A DNA stretch of 29,559 nt. Source: Planctomycetota bacterium (GTDB taxonomy: Bacteria > Planctomycetota > UBA8108 > UBA1146). Both the position numbers and the translations under genes were made by a program. The notes beneath the pieces were generated by a model. It saw only the letters and a program-made list of their open reading frames with translations, was not told the origin of the DNA and ran no database searches. How positions within the stretch are numbered: the stretch's first letter is position 1; every line of letters begins with the position of its first letter. Of the stretch, positions 1 to 8,206 are shown in pieces. Location of the stretch: positions 1 to 29,559 of the forward strand of contig NZJA01000100.1 in the NCBI GenBank assembly GCA_002691835.1. Direction: 5' to 3'.

Positions 1-2158
1 AGCAGAGATCAACACTCGCAATCCCCCCGGATTTCACGGTGAACCCGTGTGCGATTTCATTGTAGGAGAGGACAGCGGCCGTTGGCACTTCCTTCTCCAA
101 TAACTTCTTGATGGAAATTCTCAGGTCTGGGGAGCAGAGAATCACCCCCTGAACCCCTGACGATTCCAGATCCCCCAGCGAACTTCGGACCGAATCAATG
201 ATCGCCCGGTGTGCTTCGGGAGCCATTTCCGGAGCGGATCCGGCGATTCCCTGGAGACGGGACTCGTAGATCTTCTGCTCGACCTCTGGAGCCAGGGAAA
301 GACAATGGATCTCCCCCTCAGAATTCGCCAGAGAGGCGCAAATCGAGCGGGAAATGCGGATTCTGACCTTTTCCACAACTGCCTCGACCGGTCTCCGGCT
401 GGCTTCGGGCCACTCGATAGCGACCTCCCCCAGGGCTTCCAGAACCTTTTCGAGGTCCCGCAGAGAAACTCTCTCAGCGAGTAGCCCCTGGAGCACTCGT
501 TGAAACTCTGCGAGGGAAAAAACCGTCGGAATCAGCTCTTGAACCAGAGGCTTTGCTCCCTCGTGGAGATGATCCAGCAGAATCTGGACCTCAGAACGGG
601 TTAATAATTCCGGAGCATGGGACATGGCGACGGACTCAAGGTGCAGGAGAACCAGTTCTTGCCCCCCATGGCAGCGACTTCCCAGCCCTCTGCGCATGAT
701 CGCCTCATCCTCATCGACCCATTTGCCATTCTCTCCCGTAACCGGATGAATTCCGTTTTGACCGACTACTCCGCTGAGGGATCGACTGCCTCCCTCACAG
801 AGGAAGTTCATCGGCCCCTCGATCACGCCTCTGGCTGCGATAATTTGGCGTAGTGAAATCTGGTACTCACGACGATTCAACTGAGGATTGATGCTGACCT
901 TGACTGCTGGCAAGTCGATCCCGAGACGTTTTCGAAATTTCTGCCTCAGGGTCTCTATAGCAACCCCAACTTTTGGGCCATTCTCTGGCTGAATCAAGGA
1001 ATGCAAACCCGCTCCCAATTCCAATGCTAACGGGTAACGGAAAATCTCGGAATCTGCCGAGATCGTCGCCATCGCTGCCGAATCAGAATTCTCAAGTGCG
1101 GGAAGGGATTCCAGTTTCTTGGCAGTGGCAAGAGATTCCAACTTGCCCGATCCCTTAGGATTTCCAGCCTTGAAAAATGCGAGAGTAAGAAGCACGACTG
1201 CAAGCCCGCCAAGGGCCATCGGTGACAAGCCAATTGCGCTGAGAAGAATCAGGATCATGGCAGTAATGAAGAGAGCTCGCGGGTTTGCAAAAACCTGCCC
1301 CACGAGAGCATGCCCGACTTGTCCCCGCGATGAGGCTCGAGTCACCATCAATGCGGCCGCCACACTAATAAAGAGTGCTGGAAGCTGAGTTGCGATTCCA
1401 TCACCGATGGTCAAGGTCGTAAAGACTTTTACAGCCTCTTTGAAATTCAGGCCGTAGGAAAAGACCCCCAACAGGATTCCACCGAAAATGTTAATCGTCG
1501 TAATCAGAACGGCCGCAATGGCATCACCTCTGACAAATTTGCTGGCACCATCCATGGCCCCATAAAAATCGGCTTTAAGAGCCAAATCTTCTCTAGCGAG
1601 ACGAGCCTCAGACGCACTGATGTTTCCTGCTGTCAAATCCGCATCAATCGCCATCTGCGCACCAGGCATGCGATCCAAGGAAAATCTTGCGGCCACCTCT
1701 GCAATTCTCGATGCGCCCTTTGTCACTACAAGAAACTGAATGACGACCAAGACTGAAAAGATGATGAATCCGACAACCGCATTTGAACCTGAAACGAATT
1801 CGCCAAAGAAATGCACCACTTTTCCTGCTGCAAAGGTGCCTTCTTCATTGGCGCGACTCAGGACCAGGCGGGTCGTGGCAATATTGAGCGCTAGTCGATA
1901 AAGCGTCGCGATGAGCAACATTGAAGGAAATGCTGCAAATTCCAGAGGCCCTCTCAGGTAGACCACTGTGAGGAGTATCAATACCGATACTGCGATATTT
2001 ACTCCCAACAGAGCATCCATAATTGCTCCGGGAAGAGGTACTAAAATCGCTACAAGGATCCCGCCCAGTGCCAGAATCAGTGCCAGATCACGATTGCGAT
2101 CGATAGATCCACGCCATTCTTCAGAATCTGGAAATCGGTTCGGTGAAGCCTGGATCAT
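1..2158 (-). CDS. flhA: Flagellar export gate protein FlhA (3' end cut by window edge)
   Basis: FlhA forms the nonameric export gate of the flagellar type III secretion system. It has an N-terminal membrane domain and a large cytoplasmic domain that docks chaperone-substrate complexes. I translated the minus strand from the ATG at 2158 and the frame stays open to base 1 (719 codons). The FHIPEP-family signature is clear in the first 220 residues: TLYRLALNIATTRLVLS, then FGEFVSGSNAVVGF, VVTKGASRIAEVAARF, MPGAQMAIDADLTAG and FYGAMDGASKFVRGDAIA. The last visible residues (AAVLSYNEIAHGFTV) match the usual FlhA C-terminus, so only a few codons should be missing. Its ATG overlaps the flhB stop by 4 nt, which implies translational coupling. 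FlhA is usually about 690-700 residues, so this one is full size. The identification is secure. Confidence 0.96.
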   Translation of the reverse strand, partial: MIQASPNRFPDSEEWRGSIDRNRDLALILALGGILVAILVPLPGAIMDALLGVNIAVSVLILLTVVYLRGPLEFAAFPSMLLIATLYRLALNIATTRLVLSRANEEGTFAAGKVVHFFGEFVSGSNAVVGFIIFSVLVVIQFLVVTKGASRIAEVAARFSLDRMPGAQMAIDADLTAGNISASEARLAREDLALKADFYGAMDGASKFVRGDAIAAVLITTINIFGGILLGVFSYGLNFKEAVKVFTTLTIGDGIATQLPALFISVAAALMVTRASSRGQVGHALVGQVFANPRALFITAMILILLSAIGLSPMALGGLAVVLLTLAFFKAGNPKGSGKLESLATAKKLESLPALENSDSAAMATISADSEIFRYPLALELGAGLHSLIQPENGPKVGVAIETLRQKFRKRLGIDLPAVKVSINPQLNRREYQISLRQIIAARGVIEGPMNFLCEGGSRSLSGVVGQNGIHPVTGENGKWVDEDEAIMRRGLGSRCHGGQELVLLHLESVAMSHAPELLTRSEVQILLDHLHEGAKPLVQELIPTVFSLAEFQRVLQGLLAERVSLRDLEKVLEALGEVAIEWPEASRRPVEAVVEKVRIRISRSICASLANSEGEIHCLSLAPEVEQKIYESRLQGIAGSAPEMAPEAHRAIIDSVRSSLGDLESSGVQGVILCSPDLRISIKKLLEKEVPTAAVLSYNEIAHGFTVKSGGIASVDLC

Positions 2159-2955
2159 AAGGAACTCCCATCTGGGGTATCACTCAACGATATTGTTTTG
2201 GATGGCATGGTTGCGATCGCAAGACGATGTAACTTTTTCCGTCTTTTTCGAATAGCAGGATCTCCGTAAAGATCTCGCTGTTCCTTCTGAACTTCTTCAC
2301 GCGTCATACACACAGAATCCCACCATTGTTTCTGTCGCCAAATTCTGTCGATGACTGCAAATACAATCAGGGCCATGCACACCTGCAAGAGTGTTGCTGA
2401 AATGACCGACACTGATTCCTTCACTGACGACATCACCGAATTGGCTTCAGTTTGGATGGCTAATGAGCCCAATTTTTCAATCCCCAACCATGCGACAGCT
2501 GCAACTGCGGCAATTCGCACTGCCTGAAACAGCAGGCGGCCAGGTGATTTCCAAGAAAACAGGCTCTCCCAACGGACAGCTGGGCTCCATTCCGAGACTG
2601 AACCAAAAAATGCATCTTTACGCATCACCTTTGGAGACTGAATCCAGGCGACGAGTAGTGATACCAACCATACGCCCAATGCAACCGGAGCTACAAATCT
2701 GAGCACGAGCAATGGAAGGCTCTCAACAATCTCTGAAATCGTCGAAACGTCATGGAAATTGTGGCTGTAAAACCCCTGATACATCTCGACCCATTGGTAA
2801 CAAAGATCGCTGGCATTCCATGCGATCAACAGGCAACCAGTCGTCAGAGCCAACGCAATCCCGAGATCGGCACTCCGTGGGTGGAGTCCCTCTTCTGCGG
2901 CTTTCCGCAATTGACGGGCACTGGGCTTGTGGATCCGATCATCGTTCTGACTCAT
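2155..2955 (-). CDS. flhB: Flagellar export protein FlhB, short form lacking the autocleavage domain
   Basis: FlhB sits beside FlhA in the export gate and normally switches export from rod/hook to filament substrates by self-cleavage at a cytoplasmic NPTH motif. This protein has 266 residues against about 350-380 usually. The N-terminus (KPSARQLRKAAEEG) is the typical T-x-R-x-x-A-x-x-x-G region, and four hydrophobic segments follow. The linker after the last one is conserved (TREEVQKEQRDLYGDPAIRK). The chain then ends within about 27 residues, at SKTISLSDTPDGSSL. This is where other FlhB proteins have VPKADVVITNPTH and the roughly 100-residue C domain. The stop overlaps the flhA start (ATGA), so there is no room for a downstream remnant, and I found no NPTH in the other frames of this stretch. 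The gene identity is clear. Whether the C domain is encoded elsewhere cannot be seen here. Confidence 0.9.
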   Translation of the reverse strand: MSQNDDRIHKPSARQLRKAAEEGLHPRSADLGIALALTTGCLLIAWNASDLCYQWVEMYQGFYSHNFHDVSTISEIVESLPLLVLRFVAPVALGVWLVSLLVAWIQSPKVMRKDAFFGSVSEWSPAVRWESLFSWKSPGRLLFQAVRIAAVAAVAWLGIEKLGSLAIQTEANSVMSSVKESVSVISATLLQVCMALIVFAVIDRIWRQKQWWDSVCMTREEVQKEQRDLYGDPAIRKRRKKLHRLAIATMPSKTISLSDTPDGSSL

Positions 2956-2957
2956 GA

Positions 2958-3776
2958 TCAGCCCCCGGCCAAACTGTCGAGAAGTACACCTGTACCCTGC
3001 AAACTTCGTTCAACCACGAATGAAAAGACTTCTGAGATAAATGGCAGACTGACAAAGATCAGCAAAAACCCTGTGCAGGTCCTCAGAGCAAAACCGGTGA
3101 AAAACACATCGATCTCAGGCACTACGCGAGTCAGAACTCCCAAAACTAAAGTGATCAACAATAGGGCCGAAATTGCTGGCAAGGCGATTTCAAGTCCGAT
3201 CAGCCAAGTTTGCTGTCCCGACATGTAAATGAAATCTGAAGTTGAACTCACAACCTCATTGCGATTCCCTACGAGAATCGATGAAAAAATCCCGACAGGT
3301 ACTTTCTGAAAAGAATCGATCAGCATCAGCATGACCAATCGATGACCCTCCAAAGCGAGAAAGGTCAGAGTTGCCAACATTGTCAAAATGGTCGTCAGCG
3401 GAGACTCTGACACTTCTTCCTGCTGACCGGTAGCAAAGGCCGCATCCCCGGTAAATGCCCCCAGCCATGCTGCTCCCAATCGAGCACCCCAGATGACGAG
3501 GGCAATGGCAGCCCCCAGAACCCAACCGAGGGCCAATTCTCCACACAATCCAATGGCTGCGGAAAGAGGGTCAGCAAATGCAACGGCATCGCTTTTCCCA
3601 GAAAGGTCCATGGGAGCGACAACGAGAGCCAACAGAAATGCAAAACCCAAACGGTATCGCAGTGGAAATGAGTCGTTTGAAAAGAGAGGCAATACCAGCA
3701 TCGCGCCGAAAAAGCGTGCGCTGACCAATGCCCATGTCGACCAGGCGGATGACGAGATTTCGATCAATTGATCCAT
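2958..3776 (-). CDS. fliR: Flagellar export gate protein FliR
   Basis: FliR is one of the three membrane proteins (FliP, FliQ, FliR) that form the conical entry portal of the flagellar export channel. The 272-residue product has about six hydrophobic segments. It shows the family pattern of an N-terminal helix, then SARFFGAMLVLPLFSNDSFPLRYRLGFAFLLALVVAP, and later GLEIALPAISALLLITLVLGVLTRVVPEIDVFFTGFALR in the C-terminal half. The conserved P-x-x-x-x-x-x-P-x-x-x-R start and the R-x-x-P-E-I-D/N-V-F motif are both there. The length is normal for the family (about 255-265). The gene lies between fliQ (3 nt upstream) and flhB (2 nt downstream), the standard order. Confidence 0.95.
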   Translation of the reverse strand: MDQLIEISSSAWSTWALVSARFFGAMLVLPLFSNDSFPLRYRLGFAFLLALVVAPMDLSGKSDAVAFADPLSAAIGLCGELALGWVLGAAIALVIWGARLGAAWLGAFTGDAAFATGQQEEVSESPLTTILTMLATLTFLALEGHRLVMLMLIDSFQKVPVGIFSSILVGNRNEVVSSTSDFIYMSGQQTWLIGLEIALPAISALLLITLVLGVLTRVVPEIDVFFTGFALRTCTGFLLIFVSLPFISEVFSFVVERSLQGTGVLLDSLAGG

Positions 3777-3779
3777 TTC

Positions 3780-4058
3780 TCACCTGCCCGAAAGGAATCC
3801 ACCAGAAACCTGAAGACTGTCACGCGTAAAACTAACGATCCAATCCAGCATCGTGGGCATCAATAATGCAAGTACCAGAGCTACAGCAATGAGGCGAGGA
3901 ACAAGGGACAAACTGTGATCCTGAATCTGGAAGACTGCTTGAATCAGATTAGTAATCAGCCCCACTGCAATAATGACCACCAGTACTGGAATCGACAGTT
4001 GCAGTACCATGATCAATGCGGCCTGCAAAAAATCGAGGATTAGTTCCGTTTCCATCAT
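3780..4058 (-). CDS. fliQ: Flagellar export gate protein FliQ
   Basis: FliQ is a small two-helix membrane subunit wrapped around the FliP-FliR portal of the flagellar type III exporter. The product has 92 residues (family about 89) with two long hydrophobic helices (roughly residues 15-40 and 50-75). The sequence between them, GLITNLIQAVFQIQDHSLSLVPRL, is the typical FliQ loop (G-x-x-x-x-x-x-Q-A-x-T-Q-I-x-E-x-T-L-x-F-x-P-K). The first ATG overlaps the fliP stop by 4 nt (ATGA), and a second ATG directly follows it. Order and spacing within the operon support the call. Confidence 0.95.
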   Translation of the reverse strand: MMETELILDFLQAALIMVLQLSIPVLVVIIAVGLITNLIQAVFQIQDHSLSLVPRLIAVALVLALLMPTMLDWIVSFTRDSLQVSGGFLSGR

Positions 4059-4894
4059 CCTGTCACCGCCGTTGATCCCGTGTAGAGCAATTGCTCAACC
4101 ACCAAAGACCAGCCATCTGCCATGACAAATACCAATATCTTGAACGGAAGCGAGACTAGAATCGGTGGCAGCATGAACATTCCCATCGAGACCAAAATCG
4201 CACTCACGACGAGATCGATGATCAAAAATGGAATGAAGATCATCACTCCCATTTGAAATGCCAACTTTAATTCTGCCAGCACGAATGCGGGAACAATCAC
4301 AGTGATGGGTAGAGCCTCTACAAATTCTCTTGTGACGAGTTCCGGTTTATTTTCGTCGTAGAGCTCTTGATAGGTCTGTGGGTCACCCACTCTGGCCATC
4401 AGCAGAAGATCTTGCGGATTGATGAATGGGTACATGAATTCCCTGACCCGCGATTCTGTATACAGAATCGCTTCTTCAGCCCCCACAACCTCACCGGTTA
4501 CAGGTGAGATGGTTTGATTTGAATAGGGCTTCAGAGAATTTTCGTAGATGTCAGACCAAGTAGGTCCCATCACTACCATCGTCAACAGAAGCGAAAGGCC
4601 GAAAACCACCTGATTAGGTGGAGCATCCTGTGCGCCAATCGCTCTGCGAACAAATCCCAAAACAACGATGATTCGCGTAAAACTGGTCGTCAGCAAAAGT
4701 AATGCCGGGGCAACTGCCACGACTGTTGTCACCAGAAGTAATTTGAGTGAAATACCGATGTTTTCAGGTTGACCATCCAGAGCCCTACTGACGATATCCA
4801 ACGACCCATCCCCAGCACACGCCATGGGTGAGGCGACGAACATGAAGGTCAGCAATGTTGCCATTGCCAGGAGTAATCTGGTGATCTTATCCAT
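4055..4894 (-). CDS. fliP: Flagellar export gate protein FliP
   Basis: FliP builds the core pentamer of the export portal in the flagellar basal body. I chose the ATG at 4894, giving 279 residues, because it overlaps the fliO stop by one base (TAATG) and is followed directly by a signal peptide (MDKITRLLLAMATLLTFMF...ACAGD). FliP is one of the few export-gate proteins made with a cleavable signal. A longer in-frame reading from 4954 would place 20 hydrophilic residues before the signal inside fliO, so I reject it. Family features seen are LLLTTSFTRIIVVLGFVRRAIG, then PPNQVVFGLSLLLTMVVM, and the C-terminal IPFLIIDLVVSAILVSMGMFMLPP block. The length is slightly above the usual 245-255 because of the loop and signal region. 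Confidence 0.95.
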   Translation of the reverse strand: MDKITRLLLAMATLLTFMFVASPMACAGDGSLDIVSRALDGQPENIGISLKLLLVTTVVAVAPALLLLTTSFTRIIVVLGFVRRAIGAQDAPPNQVVFGLSLLLTMVVMGPTWSDIYENSLKPYSNQTISPVTGEVVGAEEAILYTESRVREFMYPFINPQDLLLMARVGDPQTYQELYDENKPELVTREFVEALPITVIVPAFVLAELKLAFQMGVMIFIPFLIIDLVVSAILVSMGMFMLPPILVSLPFKILVFVMADGWSLVVEQLLYTGSTAVTG

Positions 4895-5523
4895 TAACTG
4901 TGTACTTCTTCTTCCGTTCTGTCGCCGTAGCCATCCAGTCGCTCCCGTAACCACTGGATCTCTTCACGAACTCCAGCGTCAGAGCTGTCTGCCTCATACT
5001 GCTCAGGAAATTCCTCATCTTGGGTTTCAACGTGAACACGCTCGATTTCCCTTGAGAACTCTGTTCCGTAGCTGAGATCTTGCACTTCTTGCGGATCACA
5101 AATCTCAGAGAGCAAGTCGACCCGATTTGGCGACTGTGCGACCACAAGGATTCGCTCTCCAACTCTGAAAGCGACAAGGTTCTGACGGTTTCCCATGGGA
5201 AGTCTCGTTAGAATCTTCATGCGGGCATCGGTTCCTGGAATCACACCCGGGAAGTATTTACGGGCTAACAGAACCACGCCAACTCCGAAACCTGACAAAA
5301 TAAGGATTGTGCCAATCGCTTCCAGCAATGATTGCAATCCAGCAGGATTCCCTGCATTAGTAATCGAAGGCCCCCCCGAGCTTGCACTGCCTACAGATGC
5401 CTGATTACCGCTAGCTCCATCGACGATGGGAAACAGCTGAGCATGCGCTTCGCCAGTTCCCAACAAGACAAGAAGCAAAACGACTGAAAGTATTTGAAAG
5501 ATCCTGATCCCCTGAATTTTCAT
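4894..5523 (-). CDS. fliO: Flagellar biosynthesis protein FliO
   Basis: FliO is a poorly conserved single-pass membrane protein that helps FliP assemble. The 209-residue product has an N-terminal signal-like segment ending in GEAHA-Q. A Gly/Ser-rich linker follows, then a transmembrane helix (roughly residues 68-88, GTILILSGFGVGVVLLARKYF) and a cytoplasmic domain with the typical FliO pattern (ILTRLPMGNRQNLVAFRVGERILVVAQSPNRVDLLSEI). The C-terminus is acidic and probably helical. The call rests on this pattern plus the position immediately before fliP, with a 1-nt overlap. A 67-nt gap separates it from fliJ, the only sizeable gap in the operon, so an internal promoter is possible there. Confidence 0.88.
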   Translation of the reverse strand: MKIQGIRIFQILSVVLLLVLLGTGEAHAQLFPIVDGASGNQASVGSASSGGPSITNAGNPAGLQSLLEAIGTILILSGFGVGVVLLARKYFPGVIPGTDARMKILTRLPMGNRQNLVAFRVGERILVVAQSPNRVDLLSEICDPQEVQDLSYGTEFSREIERVHVETQDEEFPEQYEADSSDAGVREEIQWLRERLDGYGDRTEEEVHS

Positions 5524-5572
5524 GCCCCGAATACCTTTCTCAGTGGTTGGATTGAATCAACCTGTCTGCCCT

Positions 5573-5578
5573 GTCAAT
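5573..5578 (-). promoter_or_regulatory. Possible -35 element for an internal fliO promoter
   Basis: On the minus strand, in the 67-nt gap between fliJ and fliO, there is a perfect TTGACA hexamer about 50 nt before the fliO ATG. No good -10 hexamer lies 16-18 nt downstream; the best reading there is CAATCC or AATCCA. This makes it a weak candidate that may be chance. Confidence 0.2.
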
Positions 5579-5590
5579 TGATCGGAAAGA

Positions 5591-6046
5591 TCAACTAGCC
5601 TCACCCCTGAACTCTTTTGCAACAAACCTCTGGCACGAATCGCCATCGAGCTGCTGTTGCTCTGTTTTCAATTTCTTTGCCTCGTCCTGCTCTTGTCTTT
5701 GCAAGACCAGGCTCTCTACTGATCCATGCTGACCGTAGGCGGACTTCACCTTTGTCCGCGCAACTTCAACAATTTCCTGAAGACCCGAAATTTCCCTATT
5801 CAACCTCAATGTTTCCCGCCTCAGTCGCGCGAGAAATCGGCCATGAACCAAAGGATCAAATTGCTCCGTATCACTGCATTCGCGGATATCTTCAGAAGCT
5901 TGCTGCTTTTCCATCTCAACAGCTTTGAGATTCTGCAAGCCGGCCTGAAGCCCTGATCGCTTCTCCAGCAGTTTTGTCACTGCTGATTCGAGTTCCGCCT
6001 CGCGAACTTTAAGAAGCGTTTTGAGACGTTCGGAAGGAGTTTTCAT
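5591..6046 (-). CDS. fliJ: FliJ-like flagellar export chaperone/ATPase stalk protein
   Basis: FliJ is a short antiparallel coiled coil that inserts into the FliI ATPase ring and links it to FlhA. The 151-residue product is almost wholly charged and helical, with no membrane segment. It starts MKTPSERLKTLLKVREAELESAVTKL and runs through heptad-like stretches, as expected for FliJ (about 145-150 residues). Sequence alone would be a weak basis, but its position directly after fliI (4-nt overlap, ATGA-type) and its size match FliJ in standard fliFGHIJ operons. Confidence 0.82.
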   Translation of the reverse strand: MKTPSERLKTLLKVREAELESAVTKLLEKRSGLQAGLQNLKAVEMEKQQASEDIRECSDTEQFDPLVHGRFLARLRRETLRLNREISGLQEIVEVARTKVKSAYGQHGSVESLVLQRQEQDEAKKLKTEQQQLDGDSCQRFVAKEFRGEAS

Positions 6047-7368
6047 GCCGACTCCCCTTCCGCAGAATGAGAGATGATTTCCAGCAGTCTTTTACGGGTG
6101 CTGTCGAATCCAGAAGCCTCTTCAGGCGGCTGACGAAGAAACTTCTCGATCGCAGGCTTCAGCCTTGCCGCCCGGTCGGATTTCTCATCTTGACCGTGCT
6201 TATAAGCACCCAAGCGAATCAGGTCTTCGATTTCGGCGTAGGTTGCCAAGGATTCTGTCAGCCCACGTGCTGCATTCAGATGCTCTGGGGTCACCACTGC
6301 TGGCATGGTTCGACTTGTGCTGGAACATGGATCGATGGGCGGGAACCAACCTTTACTGGCAAGATCCCTGGAGAGCCATATTTGTCCATCAAGTATTCCC
6401 CGCACTGCGTCACCGACGGGATCGTTATGGTCATCACCCTCAACCAGTACCGAATAGAATGCCGTGATACTGCCGACTTCACCCGGTCCAGTTCTTTCAA
6501 GCAACTTGGGTAACATGGCAAAGACACTGGGAGTGTAACCACGGGTTGTCGGTGGTTCTCCTGCACTCAATCCCACTTCTCGCTGGGCAAGAGCAACTCT
6601 TGTCAGAGAATCGACCATTAACAAAACATCTTTGCCGCTATTACGAAACCATTCGGCAATCGAGGTAGCGACATTTGCCGCACGAATTCTAGACACAGCA
6701 GCTTCGTCACTTGTCGCAACGACTACGACTGTATTTTGGAGCCCCTTGGGTCCAAGGTCCCTCTCCAGGAACTCTCGAACCTCTCGGCCTCGTTCCCCAA
6801 TCAGGGCAATCACCCTGATCGGAAGGTCTGTATTTTTCGCGATCATTCCTAGCAAAGTTGATTTTCCAACTCCACTGCCTGAAAAAATACCGAGGCGCTG
6901 ACCGCGCCCAGTCGTCAAAACTCCATCGATGGCTCGGACACCTGTCGACATAGACTGATCGATCAGACATCTCTTCAATGCCGGAACTGGCTCATTATGG
7001 ATTGGGAAGCGAACCCCGTTAGTAATCGGTCCGAGCCCATCGATAGGGTTCCCCCTTGCATCGATGACTCTTCCTAACAAACCTTCTGATACAGGAACGC
7101 TCGGAACCTCGCCATTGTGAGTCACGGAATCTCGTGGACCAATCCCATCAATTCCGGACCCCGGCAGGAGGTGGGTTGTCTCGCCAGAAAATCCTACGAC
7201 CTCTGCAAGGGTTTTCACTCCGGACCGTGAAACGATTTCACACTCCGCACCAACTGGAAGAGAGAGTCCTTCAGCCTCGACGAGAACCCCCGTCACAGCG
7301 ACCACTCTTCCCTGAACCCTGACAAGCCCCTGCTGGTCGAGGTTTTCAAGTGCGGAGATAAAGCTCAT
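6043..7368 (-). CDS. fliI: Flagellum-specific export ATPase FliI
   Basis: FliI is the F1-beta-like ATPase that feeds substrates to the flagellar export gate. The 441-residue product has the expected layout. The N-terminal beta-barrel domain covers about residues 1-95. The Walker A P-loop GSGVGKST is at 164-171, followed by ALIGERGREVREFLERDLG. The Walker B region (DVLLMVDSLTRVALAQREVGL) leads into the type III ATPase signature (GEPPTTRGYTPSVFAMLPKLLERTG). The C-terminal helical domain ends near residue 441. The length fits the family (about 440). It overlaps fliH upstream and fliJ downstream by 4 nt, so it is coupled to both partners. Confidence 0.97.
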   Translation of the reverse strand: MSFISALENLDQQGLVRVQGRVVAVTGVLVEAEGLSLPVGAECEIVSRSGVKTLAEVVGFSGETTHLLPGSGIDGIGPRDSVTHNGEVPSVPVSEGLLGRVIDARGNPIDGLGPITNGVRFPIHNEPVPALKRCLIDQSMSTGVRAIDGVLTTGRGQRLGIFSGSGVGKSTLLGMIAKNTDLPIRVIALIGERGREVREFLERDLGPKGLQNTVVVVATSDEAAVSRIRAANVATSIAEWFRNSGKDVLLMVDSLTRVALAQREVGLSAGEPPTTRGYTPSVFAMLPKLLERTGPGEVGSITAFYSVLVEGDDHNDPVGDAVRGILDGQIWLSRDLASKGWFPPIDPCSSTSRTMPAVVTPEHLNAARGLTESLATYAEIEDLIRLGAYKHGQDEKSDRAARLKPAIEKFLRQPPEEASGFDSTRKRLLEIISHSAEGESA

Positions 7369-8204
7369 CCAGGCACCTGCGTATTTCTGATCAATGCGGA
7401 CTCAATCAAATCTAGCTGAGTATCAATACACAGGTCGACCTGCCCTGTTTCACCTTTTACCCGGCAGCCGCCCTTCTGGATCGATTCGACCCCGATGATT
7501 TCGGCCGCCCCTGCACCACGAATCTTTCGCCCCAACTCGGGAAGAAACTCGATCACCGCTTCGAGATCAGCAGGGTTCACTTCAATGCACAATCTGCGAC
7601 GATCTGAGATTCTCTGCACTGCGACTTCAATGTTTTCGAGGACCAGCTGGGGAATTTGATCGATTTCCCGACGGATAATCCGTTCCGCAATTCCCCGTGA
7701 AAGGGCAACGGTTTCTCTTCTCATCTCGCCAACGGTCCCGCGCCAAGTTTTTTCGAAATCAGCAAGACATTCCGACAGCATCAAGGGAACGGTTTCACAG
7801 GAATCCGCAAGAATCTCGCGGGCAGCTCTTTCCGTATTTTCTCTGGCTACCCGACGACTTTCTTCAAGACCCTTTTGCAAACCCTCTTCGTATCCGGACT
7901 CATAACCCAGACGCTGCCCCTCGACTTCGCTCTTTTGGCGAAGATTCAGGCAGAACTCTTCATTCTTCTGGCGGGCTTCTTCAGCTCTTTTACGTTCGTC
8001 TTCGATGAGCGTCGCAATGCGGTCACGTTCGGCATTACGGGCTTCCTGAAGCCGGACATGCTGTTTATTGCCCTCACCGACAAGCTCCTGCAGAAGGTCA
8101 TCGTATGCCTGGCGCAAAGCTTGCAGCTCCAAACGGGCTTCAGCTACGTCACGGTTTTCCATTGACCCCTCCACTCCACTGTCCGATCGGGAAAATTCCG
8201 TCAT
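7365..8204 (-). CDS. fliH: Flagellar assembly protein FliH (export ATPase regulator)
   Basis: FliH dimers bind the N-terminus of FliI, hold it in check and link it to the C ring. The 279-residue product has a long charged coiled coil (about residues 20-130), including a Gly-spaced segment (RLGYESGYEEGLQKGLEESRR) typical of the FliH/YscL family. A C-terminal V-ATPase subunit-E-like domain follows (about 150-279, with EVAVQRISDRRRLCIEVNPADLE and GGCRVKGETGQVDLCIDTQLD). The ATG at 8204 lies 2 nt after the fliF stop and is the best start. A second ATG at residue 16 (about 8159) is possible. In most operons fliG would sit between fliF and fliH, and here it does not. Confidence 0.92.
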   Translation of the reverse strand: MTEFSRSDSGVEGSMENRDVAEARLELQALRQAYDDLLQELVGEGNKQHVRLQEARNAERDRIATLIEDERKRAEEARQKNEEFCLNLRQKSEVEGQRLGYESGYEEGLQKGLEESRRVARENTERAAREILADSCETVPLMLSECLADFEKTWRGTVGEMRRETVALSRGIAERIIRREIDQIPQLVLENIEVAVQRISDRRRLCIEVNPADLEAVIEFLPELGRKIRGAGAAEIIGVESIQKGGCRVKGETGQVDLCIDTQLDLIESALIRNTQVPG

Positions 8205-8206
8205 GT

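Noticed and set aside
70..100. TTGGCACTTCC resembling a sigma-54 -24 element
   Set aside because: It lies inside flhA on the non-coding strand, and there is no GC at the required -12 position.
2155..2240. Frameshift that would restore the FlhB C-terminal domain
   Set aside because: No NPTH-like sequence was found in the other frames of this stretch, and flhA begins at once, so there is no remnant.
2752..3228. 158-residue plus-strand frame opposite fliR/flhB
   Set aside because: It lies antisense to two well-conserved genes and its product has no recognisable pattern, so it is a shadow frame.
4895..4954. Longer start for FliP at 4954
   Set aside because: It would add 20 hydrophilic residues before the signal peptide and lie inside fliO; the ATG at 4894 overlaps the fliO stop as TAATG.
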